Assembly (NCBI GenBank): GCA_051453625.1
Contig: JBOZIK010000001.1
Coordinates: 109,613,693-109,677,692 of the forward strand
DNA: 64,000 nt
Direction of reading: 5' to 3'
DNA from: Welwitschia mirabilis
Taxonomy: Eukaryota; Gnetophyta; Gnetopsida; Welwitschiales
In this document: positions 34,076-47,229 of the stretch, piece after piece
How the letters are laid out: each line of letters opens with the position of its first letter
Position numbering within the stretch: position 1 is the first letter of the stretch
Notes under the pieces: generated by a model
The model's database searches: none
What the model was told of the DNA's origin: nothing
What the model saw: the letters and a program-made list of their open reading frames with translations, nothing else
Translations under genes and position numbers: made by a program

Positions 34076-35349
34076 TGGTAAAATTACCTATGCTTATATC
34101 TATCATTAATGTATGATAATAGATAAGATCATCCAATGGATACAAATTTTATGTAATCAAACCTAACTTTTACAAATTAAACTAGGACTTCTCTTTTTAA
34201 TATAGTCCTAGTGTTATTGTTCCATGAGAATAGATGTGGTGAACTATCAATAAAGCATGCATAATCAAAGATAAGTAATAGTATTCAAATTTATAAAAAA
34301 GATTAGAAATGAGACATATATTTAAGATCTAGCTTAATGAATTCAAAGATAACAAGAGTCTTAAATTAAGCTCATGTAGCTCTACTCCTTAAATTTTATA
34401 ACTCATGTCAAGTATATCTATTGATCTCAAGTATAGTAGTAAAATCTCATCTTGGTAATGTTTTCAAGTCATCTAGCCTTCATAGTACGAATATTTTAAG
34501 CATGAAAAGTATGGTTAACTCAAGATCCATTAAATAAATATTCAAGTTATAAGACTAAAGTGTAGTTAAGTAGAATCACTTATGAAATCTTAAAGTACTT
34601 AACATGCCTTAGCCAAATCTAAGAATAACAAGTATAAAGAAATCATAACTTGATATCAAAGTAATAAACTAAGGAAATAACATGTAACACTTTATTATCA
34701 GATGAGTTAAAAAAATAAGATCATTAAAAATTACTTTATTCTAATCTAAGAAACATAATGCTAGCTTAAAAGCTTATCTATTCTTAATTAAAAGTTTAAT
34801 AATAACTCATGACTAAAGCTCCAATAATCTTCTTGTATTAATGATAATTGACTCCTTAATTAAAATAAAACAGATTATCCATAGGCCAAATTATGATTAT
34901 AGATTAGAATTTTTAAGGCATAATGAGATTATTATTTATAGTTTTTTAAGCCTAATGAATCTTAATTTAGTTATGAAATTAAATGGAGGGATTTATTTTA
35001 GAAGATATTTATCATTTAGCAACTAACTTCAGATATACTTCAAATTAATTACTTCTAATAAGAAGGGTTATAAATGTAAGCCTTCACATGTTCTATGTAA
35101 TGTAATTGATGTCGCTCCTCTTAGAACTAGTTTAGTTATCAAAATTAATTAACACATCTCCATATTCTACCATAATGCTCCAAATCCTACTATTATCCCA
35201 TAAATCATATTGTTAAGACAAATTATTAGTAAAACTGAATTTTTATATCCTTAAGCATAATAGATGCATAAAAATTTCATAATTATTAATTAAGCATGAT
35301 AAGATGTCCTAGATATCTTGATGTAGATACCAAAATTTTCATGTTATCA
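34076..35349 (-). mobile_element. 5' LTR of element D
   Basis: This is the direct-repeat partner of 16058-17370. On the minus strand it begins TGATAACATGAAAATTTTGG at 35349. It is flanked on the outside by ATTAA (35350-35354), identical to the duplication at the other end. The inner boundary is less sure, within a few bases of 34076. Confidence 0.8.
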
Positions 35350-35354
35350 ATTAA

Positions 35355-36120
35355 AACAAGACCACTTTCACATCATCATTTGAAACATTTAGTTACAAGT
35401 GATGAAATTTAGTTATGTACTTCTTTAGCTACATTTTAAAAAGTAATGATGTCAATATTTTTTCAGATTCTTGAAGAGTTTATTCAAATTTCTATGGATG
35501 ATTTTTTTGTATATGATGATTCATTTAAATAAACTCTTAACAGAGTTAAAAAAGTATTATTAAGATATCAGAGAAGGATTTTACTCTAGGTTAAGAGAAA
35601 AGTTATTTTATAACCAAAGTAAAGATATTATAGGATATATGATTTCAAAATCTAACATAAATATGGATCCTATAAAGATTAAACTGATATATTCATTACA
35701 TGTATTAAAACATATTAAGAATTTAAGAGGATTTGTAGGACATGCTAGATATTATCAATGATTTATTAAGAGCTTTTAAAAAATTACCATACCTATGTAT
35801 GAATTGCTAGAAAAAGATAAATCCTTCATATCGAATGAATGTTGTGAAACATATTTTTCTTACTTAAAAATAAAGTAACTTTGACACTTATCATTAGTAC
35901 ACTTAATTGGAGTTATCCTTTTAACTTGATGTGTAATGCTAGTAACATTGCTCTAGGTGTAGTTTTGGAGTAATACATTTGTCATATAATGAGGGTAATT
36001 TATTACATTTTTAAAACCTTAAACTTGATTAATGTAATTATAGGACTATTAAAAAATAACTATTTACTATTTTTACTAAACTTAATAAGTTTTAACATTA
36101 TTTAGTAAGCTTTAAAACTT
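35355..36120 (+). pseudogene. Ty3/gypsy RT (palm) and RNase H, element G, second part
   Basis: It resumes the RT broken at 16052. It starts K-T-T-F-T-S-S-F-E-T-F-S-Y-K, then the catalytic block S-M-D-D-F-F-V-Y-D-D-S-F (the MDD codons at 35494-35502 are intact). Next come the connection segment L-R-G/F-V-G-H-A-R-Y-Y-Q (about 35725-35760) and M-Y-E-L-L-E-K-D-K (about 35797-35823). RNase H follows with W-S-Y-P-F-N-L-M-C-N-A-S (about 35908-35945) and A-L-G-V-V-L-E. This order and wording are those of Athila/Tat-group pol. Many stops and shifts are present. Confidence 0.85.
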
Positions 36121-36189
36121 GAATCTATACAAGTTATTCCATATTAAATTTCTTTACAATTAAATAAATTGATAATGCATGCATGATGT

Positions 36190-37000
36190 GATGGTGTTTG
36201 TTTCTTTAAAACTTTGGTTTAGAAATATTATGCAAACATGAATGGAAAAATGTAGTAACAGATTATATCTTTATAATATAATTACCTAAATAATATCAAA
36301 TAAATAACACTTGTAATGATTAGTTTTTGGATGATAAATTTCTTGTAATTTGAGAATTACTTCAAAGAAAAGATCCTTGGTATGTTAACATTAAAAAATA
36401 TCTATTTACTTTAGAAGTTATAAGGGATTAACCCAGTAACAATAAGTGCTTGATCCTAAAAATAATTAATAACTACATTTGAAAAAAAAAATCCCTTTCT
36501 ATATTGAATTTACGAAGATGATATTACATGTAAGTGTATTTTTTAATGGGAACAACCTAAGATACGATGATAGTAATTACATACAACATCTTAATGGAGA
36601 TAAAACCACACATAAAATAGTATTAGACTACATTATTCAAGAATTAACACTATTATGTTTAGAAATATGGTTATTTTCAAATACTAAGAGGAATCTCTAA
36701 GAAAAGTGGGATTCCTATGAATATGATTTTAGAATGTAAGCATTTTAAGGTATGGGGAATTAATATTATTGGACATTATTTAAATGAAAGGGTTATAAAT
36801 GAATTATATCATTAAAGTGGATTAAAGCTAAGGTAATTAAGATAAATGATGTTAATTTAGTTATTCATTACTTTCAAGAAGACATATTACAATTTTTTGG
36901 CAACCCTTGAATATTAATGAATGATTAATAAACCCATTTTGTAACTTAAACTATGTGAACATTAATAAAATAAATAGGAATAGATTAATTTTATGAAGTA
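36190..37000 (+). pseudogene. Ty3/gypsy integrase of element G
   Basis: The block D-D-K-F-L at about 36332 followed by K-D-P-W-Y-V-N-I-K-K-Y-L (about 36370-36410) matches the linker ahead of integrase in Athila/Tat pol. The integrase core shows F-K-V-W-G-I-N-I-I-G-H (about 36745-36780), then W-I-K-A-K-V-I-K-I-N-D-V-N-L-V-I-H-Y-F (about 36820-36875), F-F-G-N-P, and T-H-F (about 36930). The first catalytic Asp, normally in the W-G-I-D block, reads Asn, consistent with a G-to-A change. The zinc-binding part is not clear. Confidence 0.75.
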
Positions 37001-37680
37001 AATCATGAGAACATTAATTAAATTAGTAGGAATCATTCACTAGGTTGTAATTACTTATCATCTATAAGCCAAAGGTTAAGTTGAGAACTAGAATTATGAA
37101 ATTATGAGAATTTTGTCAAAAATAGTAAATTCAACTATAGGAATTAGTATAATCAATTAAATGATGTCCTGAGCTTACAAACCACTCAAAAAAACATGTT
37201 AGAATATAATTATTATTAATTAGTTCAAAGAAACAATGTTAATTACTAGTAAAAATCCAACATGAATCATGGTATTTGATGGAAAAAATTAATCTTAATA
37301 ATAATGAAACTAGAGAACTTAGATAAAATAAGATATCATGTAGTTACTCATCAATGAATAATACCATTAATGAATAATAAAGAAATAAAAATACCATCAT
37401 GACTAGGAAATTAGGAGGAATAATTTTAAATTTGAAAATAAAGCTTTACTATATAATATGAGATTGCATGAAGTTTTAGGAAAATTAGTTATGAAATGGG
37501 AAGGATATTTTTAAAGCTATTAAAATAAGTTCAAATGGTGGTGTAATAATTACAAGCCTAATTAATGATATTCAATTCATAGTAAATGGTCAATAATTGG
37601 AAATATATCTTGCAAATAAGATAGAGGATCTTTGCGTAACTTTTGATAAATCCATGAAACCAATTCTTAAGTTTTTACTC
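37001..37680 (+). pseudogene. C-terminal tail of element G pol
   Basis: Most of this is too decayed to read. Near 37575-37660 the segment F-I-V-N-G-Q, stop, L-E-I-Y-L-A-N-K-I-E-D-L matches the F-K-V-N-G-Q-R-L-K-P tail common at the end of Athila/Tat pol. This puts the end of the pol frame near 37660. No env-like ORF, polypurine tract or 3' LTR of G could be recognised downstream. Confidence 0.55.
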
Positions 37681-37710
37681 TTGATTTAGTTCCACTATAA
37701 AATTCCACCT

Positions 37711-37955
37711 TATCACCTATTAAAAATTGGTATACTAGACTAAATAAATGTATTCACACAGTTTCTTATTATTTTTAATGAAAACTTTCTAAATATTTTC
37801 CAAATTAAAAAGTATTTATCTATATTACTTTATCGCCTGTTATCTTTTGAACATTTGTATACTAGAATGAATAGATGTATTCACATGATTTATTGTTAGT
37901 TTCAATGAAAACATTATAAATATGTTTAAAAATAAAAAGTATTTATTTTAATGTC
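37711..37955. repeat. Diverged tandem duplication, about 120-127 bp unit, two copies
   Basis: Both copies contain 'tatc-cct-tta', 'tatactaga-t-aata-atgtattcacac/t' and 'aataaaaagtatttat'. Copies start at 37711 and 37831. Divergence is similar to that of surrounding sequence, so the duplication is old. It directly follows the end of G's pol. Confidence 0.75.
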
Positions 37956-39950
37956 CACCTAATTATGTTAGTATGGTTAGCTTGAAATGATGTTTTCTTT
38001 TAATCACAAAATATCTAAAATTATGAAGTAGATGATTGCTCTTATTGGTTATGACTTTGATATTACATTCTTACATTAATCCATTTAGTTAGTAGTCTTA
38101 CCACCTTAATTTATTATTTTCTATTATTAGTCACATTTCATAAAAGCATATTAAATTAGTAGAACATCAAGCACATACTATTTTAAGAAAAAATTTCAAA
38201 TGAATAAAAAAATATATTAGTCTAAAAATAAAAGAAAAAAAGACACAAAAATAGGTGGGAAGCATGTGGCAAAATAAGTATATAGGTAGAAACATAAAAA
38301 CATACCTAAGAAGATACTTTAACAAATATATAGGTAATAATCCAAAAACCCACCTACTCATAAAAAAAGATCTTCAGGTAGTTACACCTAAACCTACCTA
38401 CATTTTATATACATATATAATTCTAATACTCCTTCCATTCAGACTTTACTATAATTTCATACACAAGTCAAACTATTATCTATGTATTTATATTATAGTG
38501 TTTTGTACTATGCTTATGTAGTTCACCATCATAAGACAGACTCTAAAAAATTTAAAGCACCTAATGAGGAGTACCTAAAGGGAACATGTAAGTAGGGAGT
38601 AACCCAGTCACTCTATTATGTTTATAGATCAAAGTTTTTAATCCCTTACCATTATATACCTTACTAATATATTTATTTAATCCTAATAAACTACCTTAGT
38701 CTCCATTAAATAAATAGTCAATTGTGTGTAGTTATACCTTGGATTAATAGTATGCATGGATTATTTCTTTCTAAATATAATTACTTCTTATCATGTTAAC
38801 GTATAATAGTAACTTCTTAGAAAACTCATTTTTCGTCATAACACCCATGCTTATGTTTGTCATAATATCATGCTTTTCATATTTTTCAACCTTAACATAG
38901 CTTTTTATTTTTCATTTCTTATTTCATTAATATTCTTATTATCTAGATATTTTTAAGATAATGATCCATTTTATTATTTATTAATGAATTGACAAATTTG
39001 CAGAATATGGTAGTATTTATTCTTTTCTAAATTTCACTCTCACTGATTTTAAATGTAAATGTTACCTCTTTATTAAGTTAATTATAAATGGTTTCTAGTT
39101 TAGATGGATTACAACTATTAAAAAAAAGCAAGACAACATGAGTACTCGTTTAATTCATGACCTATCAGAAGAATTACTTTTACATTACTAGAATTTATTA
39201 TAAAGCATAAGAGCCCTATATTCTTATAAAGAGTGTATTAGAATTGGATAAACATAATTTACCATAATAAAATTCATTTTCTAAATTTTAATTTTATGGT
39301 TTATCAATAATTTTAGCTAATATAAAATTAATGAGATGGGATTAAGGTTTTGATTATGGATTTCTTTATGATATGTATCTTGATCTCCTATTACTTTCTT
39401 GAGTTTGTGTGATATTTTGTTTTCTTAATTACTCCCTCATCCTCTTGTGAATTTTCTTTCTATCTATGTGAACTTGTTGAACCTATCACTAAATAAAACT
39501 TCATTAAAATTTATATACTTGTTTGTAATGTATTTAGTAATCTTGCATCCTAAGAATTCTTAGTTGTTTGGGAATCTTAAGTACTAGCATTTGTGCTTCT
39601 AATGAGAACTCACATGCATGATCTAGATGATGACATAATGTCAATTATTTTATCGTATTTGGTAATAGGTATTTGGATTAATAAATTAGCTAGTATGTAT
39701 TTATAATGGAAAAATCTTTTATAAGACCAAAAACGGATAATAAACTTTGTGATTTATTGGTTAAAAAATATAATTAAATGAATATTATTTGTAATAGAGA
39801 ATTCATTTAACTTCCATGAGGATAAACTATGCAAACATTAATATCATTGATGTAAATTTTTAGATGCTATTACTCACATCATTTCATGAAATAAAACATG
39901 ACAAGTATGTAAAAACTATGTAGCATTAAAATTTTTCATAGCTTTGTATT
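37956..39950. other. AT-rich stretch without a recognisable gene
   Basis: Short frames on both strands at 38167-38521 are hydrophobic and overlap each other, as AT-rich noise does. A small inverted pair, AGGTGGG (38252-38258) and CCCACCT (about 38349-38356), brackets about 90 bp rich in 'ataggta'/'ctacct' words. This is weak evidence for a decayed miniature element. The motif GATCTAGATGATGAC appears at 39620. Nothing else is supported. Confidence 0.4.
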
Positions 39951-39951
39951 T

Positions 39952-40064
39952 TTTTGTGTGTATGTGTGTGTTATGTGTGTGTGATATTAATAATTAGATC
40001 AGGGTAAAGATATTAAAAAGAGGGGAAAACATATTCAAAAAACTAAAACATAATAACATATGTA

Positions 40065-40146
<82 letters not shown>

Positions 40147-40152
40147 TGTGTA
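39952..40152. repeat. (TG)n microsatellites
   Basis: There is a short impure array at 39952-39984 and a long near-perfect (TG)n array at 40067-40143, about 38 units, ending in TTTGTGTG. Frames of alternating Thr-His or Val-Cys across it are artefacts. Confidence 0.95.
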
Positions 40153-41985
40153 AAAGAAGTCTATTACATCTCCATCATAATATAATAGCATACTATTTCA
40201 ATCACTTACACATTGATAAAATTTAGATATGTAACCAACATTAAAAAAGAAGAAAATATAATTTAAGCCTTATTGCAGAGTTCTTATACTATAATAAGTT
40301 ATTACATATTAATTGATCCATAATAAAACACTAGTTGTTTCTCCTAATTTGTAGTGTATTTCCTAAGTAATAGAATCTTTTAAATTGTCTATAAGCCATA
40401 ATGAACTATTAATACATAATAAACAGATTAAATCCATACAAATTAAACATTGTCAATGAGTTACATAATTTGGTTTTTAAGGTTACTGAGTTCATTACTA
40501 AGGTTAAAGAGGTTAAGTTACATATGGGACTTAAAGGTATGATGCATGGTAAGCTTACAACTGATAGCTAAGTAATAATATTTATAGGACATGAAGACTT
40601 CTTAAATTTTCCTTTAAGATACACATGCCTATGCATATATGTTTTTCATTAATAATGCTGTAATGAATGGAATTAATAAAATACATGATTATATTATTAT
40701 ACTATACATTGTTCTCTCATTTTTATAATTTTTACTATAAACTAATGGATAAATTCAATTCAATCAATGACAAAAAGAAGGAACCATTACAAGATGAAAA
40801 GAAGATTATGATAACATCATAAAAGTCTAAATTTAATGAATATGACATGATGTCTTTTTAGATTTAAAATATATAATACTACTTTAAAATCTGGATAAGG
40901 ATATATTAACTTCAAATAATTATTATTTACAAAATTAATTTTTAAAGTATAAAAGTATTTTATATTTTAATTTATTAATAATATTATCATGCAGCAATAA
41001 CTTTACAATAAGAACTCATGATTTTTTCAAGCATGCTGATATGTGGTAATGTGATTTAGACGTGACAAGCGAGAAATTCATAACAAGTTTAAGTTTGCTT
41101 TAATAACATGTAGTGAAAATGAAGGAAAATATTATTTCTTGTTTATTGGCTTATATAACAAGAGAAACTATTACCTATTAATTAGTATTAATATATGTTT
41201 TAGTTATTAGTTTATATTATAGCAGTAAGGGCAAATTTATGGTTAGTAGTCAAAGGAGGAAAGTTATCACTTCATGACAAATATTTTGATTAGTTCTAAT
41301 ATACCTATAAAAGGATTGAAAATTTAGTGATGTTAGCAATGAGTAATATATCTTATGATATGCAGTTTTAAAAAAGTGATCAAAAGTCAAAAGATGAAAA
41401 TATTATCAAATAAATCACTCTTACAAATACATTTCAACCATATTTGATTTAATACAAATTCTATTATAAGTTTTCCAAAAATTCCCACAGAAGTCCATTA
41501 TAAATATAGACGTTTTCATTTGCAAAATGGATTTAGAGGTTCTAACTAATTTAGTGAAATATATTTAATTATTCTTGTATTTTTGATTGTCTCTATAATA
41601 GATATTATTTTAGTGCTTATTTATTGCAACTTTAATTGGGTTTCATGTAATGTAATCCATTCATGCTTTCTTACTAAGCTAAGTCCTTTGGCTTAGTTTT
41701 TGTAATTTCTATTTTATTTTTTTCTTTGTTGAAATTAAATTTGAATATAATAATTATTAGTTAAATATACAAGTTGATTTCATTTTGACATTCATGCTTT
41801 TCATTTTAGTATATTTTTCATTTCTATATCAGTATTCTATGCATGTGACTAGTTTAATAGATGATGTAATTGCTAGTATAAATGATTTTTTTTATTTTAT
41901 TTCATGATGTATGATGTATTCATGAATTAATCAAAGGACCAATTTAAAAGTAATTTAGTTATATTCAAATTCATTATTAATAAGT
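40153..41985. other. AT-rich stretch without a recognisable gene
   Basis: No LTR, frame or RNA gene could be supported. Around 41240-41720 a TATA-like 'cctataaaagg' is followed by about 0.4 kb of T-rich sequence that looks LTR-like in texture, but no partner repeat was found in the window. Confidence 0.35.
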
Positions 41986-42326
41986 GAAATCATATAATAA
42001 TCGTAGAATTGATATCACTCATCTTTATTTTTATGTGCATATGAATGTTAAACTCAATTATTTATATTATTTTCTTTCTCATAATGAAATTTATTTGTAA
42101 CTTAATGTCTTTGATTATTTATTAAAAATAAATTATATATATGTGGTAGCTCAAGAAAATCATATAATGATTGTAGAATTGTTATCACTCATCTTTATTT
42201 TTATGTGCATATGAATGTTGAAGTCAAGTATTTATATTTTTTTTCTTTCTCATAATGAAATTTATTTGTAATTTAATGTCTTTGATTATTTATTAAAAAT
42301 AAATTATATATATGTGGTACCTCAAG
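41986..42326. repeat. Recent tandem duplication of 170 bp, two copies
   Basis: The copies are 41986-42155 and 42156-42326. They share 'atcactcatctttattttta', 'tctcataatgaaatttattt' and 'atatatgtggta-ctcaag' with about 11 differences over 170 bp, roughly 93-94 percent identity. This is much higher than between the LTR pairs, so the duplication is younger than most elements here. Confidence 0.9.
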
Positions 42327-45300
42327 TATAGGTTCTATTAGCTTGAATTCACATCCAAAAATATTTTTAAAATATAATAAGAGTTATGATGATTAGATTA
42401 ACTAGTTTTTCCTTGCTTGTTAAAAATCTAAATATATTTTTCAATGAGTTATAAACATTTTACAAGATATTATATCTTATGTATGGTGAATATTTTACAA
42501 AAGGAAAGGATGAAATGAAGAACAAAAATGGAGGAAACTTTTAGAAGCTCTCCACAAAGGGGAAAAAGTAGAAATTTCTATTACTTTCATGTTAATTTAA
42601 ATAAAATTTTATTTATCTAATAATGATTAACATACTTTTCATCTAGAAAATGATTTAGTAAAGTTAATATAAACTAGTTGTTGATGTAATCCTAATAAAT
42701 AATAAGCCTTGCTATGCTATTTTTTGTTTGGAAAAAGTTTCATTTAGGTTTATTATTTTAAAAACATTTTCTCTTCTTTTTATGTAATAGATTCCTAGTT
42801 TCTTATTTATCTTAATTTTAGTAATTTAAAATGGAAAGACATCTAATATATATAAGTTTTAATGTCATCTGATAAAATATAAAAGAGGAAATACTAAAAT
42901 TTTAGCTTTCTCTAGCCAAGTTAGTGATGTCCTTATATTTATAAATGATGGTAAGAGTTTTTTTTGTAGAAGGATGGGATGACAAAGTAATTGATTTTAT
43001 TAAATATTAACATACAACTAAAGCTAGAAAGCATGATAAATCAAACTAGACATGAAAAAGGTAAGTAAAAACTTCAAAGATATAACATAAGACAAAAGCG
43101 CAAGAAGAACAAAAGGAACAAAAGCCTTTAACATAAAGATAACTAACCACAACTCTTTCCTAAGATAAATGATAAGTTCTTAAGATGGTACTTAAAAATA
43201 ATAATCAAGTTCAAAAAATTTAAGAAAAAAGGAGAAAATATGAATATGATGTCATCTTAAGATAAGAGAATATTCATAGCAACTTAAGGCCTAAGAAGGG
43301 TAGGATTCTTTACATAAAAGATTATCTTTAATAACTTATTTCATTAGTTATTGTATTTATTACCTTTCTTTCTTTATTCTATATGCTTGTTTTCTACATT
43401 ATAATATTTCTAATTCTGACTAAGAGAATGTGTGTTTTATTTATTTTATAAAAAATTAAGTTTTCAAGAAAATCTTTGCTAGCTTTTTAACTCCTTACAA
43501 CATTGAGATCAATGTAAAATGTTGATTGGGTGAGGAATGTAAGGAACTGAAAGTTTTCAATATAATAATTACTACATGCCTTAAATTATGAATATTATAT
43601 AATTTTCTTTACTTTGTTAAGTTTTAAAAAGTTGAAAGTTAATAATATTAAAAAAATTAAAAATTACAAATGAAACTATACTTTTAAAGTTCATAATTTT
43701 TCTTTCTTTTACACGTTTATCCATTAATTTGATTTAATTCAACATATTAATTAAATATAAATAAAAGCTAAATAGTTTTGACTCATTTAATGAGATATTT
43801 TTAAGCATAAACATGGTATTTAGAAAAAGTTAAATATTTTTAGTAGCCACTTTGTTAATTTTACACATTATTTATGAAGTGGTCAGCAAGATGCCAGTTG
43901 GAGGATGTGTTTACACTTGAATTTTTATTTATTGATCTCATAAACTTTAATAAATAGCATATTTTAAGGTTATACATATGGCATTTATTTTTGAATTATG
44001 ATTAGTTAGGATGAATCCTTGTGAATTTTAAATTATTATTTAAAAATATTAATATGTGGAATTTACTTTATAGGTCATCTTGAACCACCAAGTTTTAGGT
44101 GAGCTAAATTACTGAAGAAGATTGACATAGTTATTCAGAACAATGGCATCATTGACATTCTACTAGAATACCAATCCTAAAAAAGAGGAATTGCAAATTA
44201 ATTAATACATTACTAAAATAACCTTATAGCATGAAAGAAATTTTAAATTAATTATTAAATAGTTTAAAAAAGCTCATCATGAGTTAAAGAAAAATTTTAA
44301 ATTATTAACAGTATAAGAAAATCCTACATAATTTCCATTATACATCTAAATTCTATTCTTTAGATCTACAGTTTCTATTATTATAATTAGAGATTAGGTT
44401 TGAAAGCATAAATATGGAGATGAAAATGGTAAAGGATAAGTGAAGAGTTAAAAATTAATGTAAAACATCTTACTTGGTTTATTTAAATTGAATTAACTTA
44501 TACAATATATTGTTTCATATGTGGCATTAACTAACCCTAAAATTTTGAATCCCTATCCCAACAATTATGAATCTTAAAGTAACACTAAGTAGATATAAAA
44601 ATTACATGTGCATAAGGATCTACCCAAACACACTTTATTAGATTACTAACTTCTAAATGATATATGCATAAGTGTGGACATTTTAACCATTTCATTTTAC
44701 TAACACCTAATCATAAGAAGAAAGTGTGAATTTAGATGTTTTCCTAGTAAGCCATCTTATGATGTCATATCTAAGATTTTGATTGCAGATGATATTTAAT
44801 AAAAGCATAAAATAATCAAACATAAATCAATAATAAAAGTAAAAACTGTGTAACTTCAAGGAAGCATTCCTTTTGAGTGATCTTACTAAATAATTTACAT
44901 TCTTCTTCCTATATAACTTTAAAAATGACATCCTTTAAGTAGTCTTTTCAAGTAATCTAAATATCTTTCTTGACTCTCCCCTTTCTAATATTAAAGATTA
45001 TAATAAATGTTTATTAAAAAATACATGCATGCATATTAATCAAAGTAAATCACATTTATATTAATAATATTACTTCTTAAGCCATAAAATTTTCCTTCAG
45101 ATTTAAATAGTTTAGTATTATCATAGTTTAGGATTATCATAACAAGCTTACGTAATTACCATTTCTTCAATTATAGTATATAAAACAACATTTAATTTTT
45201 CTTTTTCATTATTATGTAGGAAGCTAATATGGATTTTCAATGTTTTAAAATTAAAATATCTATTAAAGCTATGCATTGTTAAACTTCCTATTCTCAATAA

Positions 45301-47229
45301 TGTTTGTTTCTTCCATATCTCTAATAATGCTCAAGGGTATCATAAGCCATATTATTTCTAATATTTGATTAGTTATGGCTTACTTAGGAATTTCTCAAAC
45401 TTGAATTCAATTATGCATAGCACTTGAATCTAGTTTTGAATGCCACATCACTCTAATTAGATTACTTTAGGAAATAGCATGATGTTTTTAGCATTTGAAT
45501 CTAGTTTCTAATACCATAGGACTCTAATCAAATTATTTTAAAAAATAGTATGACATTTTTATTTCTTCTTAGTTCTCAAGTATTCCTTTTTCACATTTTT
45601 ATTGGAGTCTAATAAATGATTTATATCATTTAAAAACATGTTGCAAGCATCTACAATTTATTTATTTTCATTTATTCTAGATTTTATATCCATTATTTCA
45701 TAGACGATAAGGTCCTTGGACATGATCAAGTTCTTTATAGATGTTGGCAACACATAAATTATGAACATAAATGGCACCAATTATAAATTTGCATTTTGAT
45801 GGTGTTGTAATGCTTCAAGATGTTAATATCAAAATAAATAATGATAAAATGATTGAAAAAAGTCTTTATGTTGATTTACATATGGATATTCATTAAAAAG
45901 AATTTGTACATGATTCTTGTCTATACCATATCTTTTTTTGAATTTTTTTGTCTATGTTGGATGTAGATTTTGGAATAATAATCCATATTTTTTTATTCTC
46001 TTATATCTCTAACATACTATTTTTATTTATTTAATACCATATCTATCTAATACATAAGGAAAAATCCAACATCAATCATAGTAAAACCAAACCAGAAATC
46101 TTTTATTTCTTACAACTTAGTGGTTATGCTAATGCTCTACCTTTGTTTAACACTATTAATAGGTTTAGAAGCAAAGATATAGGCATGAAAATATAAGGGA
46201 AAGTGGAGCATGAAAGAATTTCATAAAAATAAATGACTTATTATATTGAAGTTAAAATTATTTAATTTAATTTTTCATATGTAATAGTGATTAATCCTAA
46301 AATTGCAAATCCATATTTCAACATTTGCGTATTTCAAAGCATCTTTAAATTTACTTTATTAAATAACTAATTCTTAAATTATATATTCATGCATGTGAAC
46401 ATTTCAACATGCCATTTTATTAATAATGTATTACAATAAAAGGTTGGAAATACATGTGATAATCCTTTAACTACTTTACATTAAACAATATGAAGTAGAG
46501 GGTATAAAACTAAATAAATTATTTTGAAATATCTAAATGTCATAATTTATGTTACATTAAAAAAATAATAACTTGTACATCATTAAGAAATCTTTATACA
46601 TCTTTCTTTAATAATAGTAGAAATCTTAGACTAATGGTCAAAGGTAAAGATGTAGGCTACCACTTTATCCCATCTCCTAAAATCATTAGACATTAGTAAA
46701 GCTTATTTTGTATTACATTTTGATATCCTATCTACCTACACATAATGTGAAGATCTTATACCTTTCCAAACAAAATCATTAAGAGATTCAACATTATAAA
46801 CATGATGATTTAAGTAACTAACTTTTATTGAATGTTCCTAGATTTATCATATATTAACTTAGTGAAATCAATAATACATAGAATTTAGGATTATTAGATT
46901 TTCTATCTATAATCCTCATATTTGCTATGGATCATTGTATCTACTTCTAAAGGTATAATAGTCTTATCTTCCTTCATTACTTTGATTATTTGCCTTTGTT
47001 CACTCTTTCACAAAAGAGAAAATAAAAAGTCTTTCAAGTAATATTTAAAGAGTATTATTTAAGTTTACTTAATGCAACTTTGTATGTTAAATGAAACATG
47101 TCTACTTCATGTTACAAAGTTAAGCAACTATGTTTTTACATATGTTTTCTATTCTCCCATGTATTTGATTATAATAGAACAATTTTACTAGTTTATTTTG
47201 GATGTTCGTATTCTAGATATTATTGGTTT
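42327..47229. other. AT-rich stretch with a diverged repeat pair
   Basis: There is no gene. The segments at about 44370-44720 and 46130-46440 resemble each other: a 'taggttt-gaagca-a-atat-g' start, then 'catatgt-g-attaa-cctaaaatt' and 'tgcat-a-tgtggacattt'. They are about 1.75 kb apart in the same orientation and may be LTR remnants. The start of an LTR for pol relic E should also lie left of 47229 but could not be placed. Confidence 0.35.

Larger units (their letters stand above)
16053..35354 (-). mobile_element. Athila-like element D (minus), with element B nested inside it
   Basis: Coordinates include the identical 5-bp target duplications ATTAA at 16053-16057 and 35350-35354. The LTRs are 16058-17370 (3') and 34076-35349 (5'). 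The internal region is 27835-34075 plus 17371-19084, separated by element B. On the minus strand the order is leader, gag, protease, an unrecognised stretch, an env-position frame, a polypurine area and the 3' LTR. Without B, D would be about 10.5 kb, a normal Athila size. RT, RNase H and integrase are not recognisable between 27835 and 30860, so D may have lost pol before or after inserting. Confidence 0.8.

Noticed and set aside
36479-36700. Plus-strand open frame of 73 codons inside the integrase area of G
   Set aside because: It is open by chance between stops and does not correspond to the integrase blocks on either side; treated as part of the relic, not as a gene.
38167-38521. Overlapping hydrophobic frames on both strands
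   Set aside because: AT-rich sequence gives Phe/Ile/Leu/Tyr-rich frames by chance; the two overlap each other and neither has homologous support.
39994-40191. Minus-strand frame with a long Thr-His repeat
   Set aside because: It is a translation of the (TG)n microsatellite.
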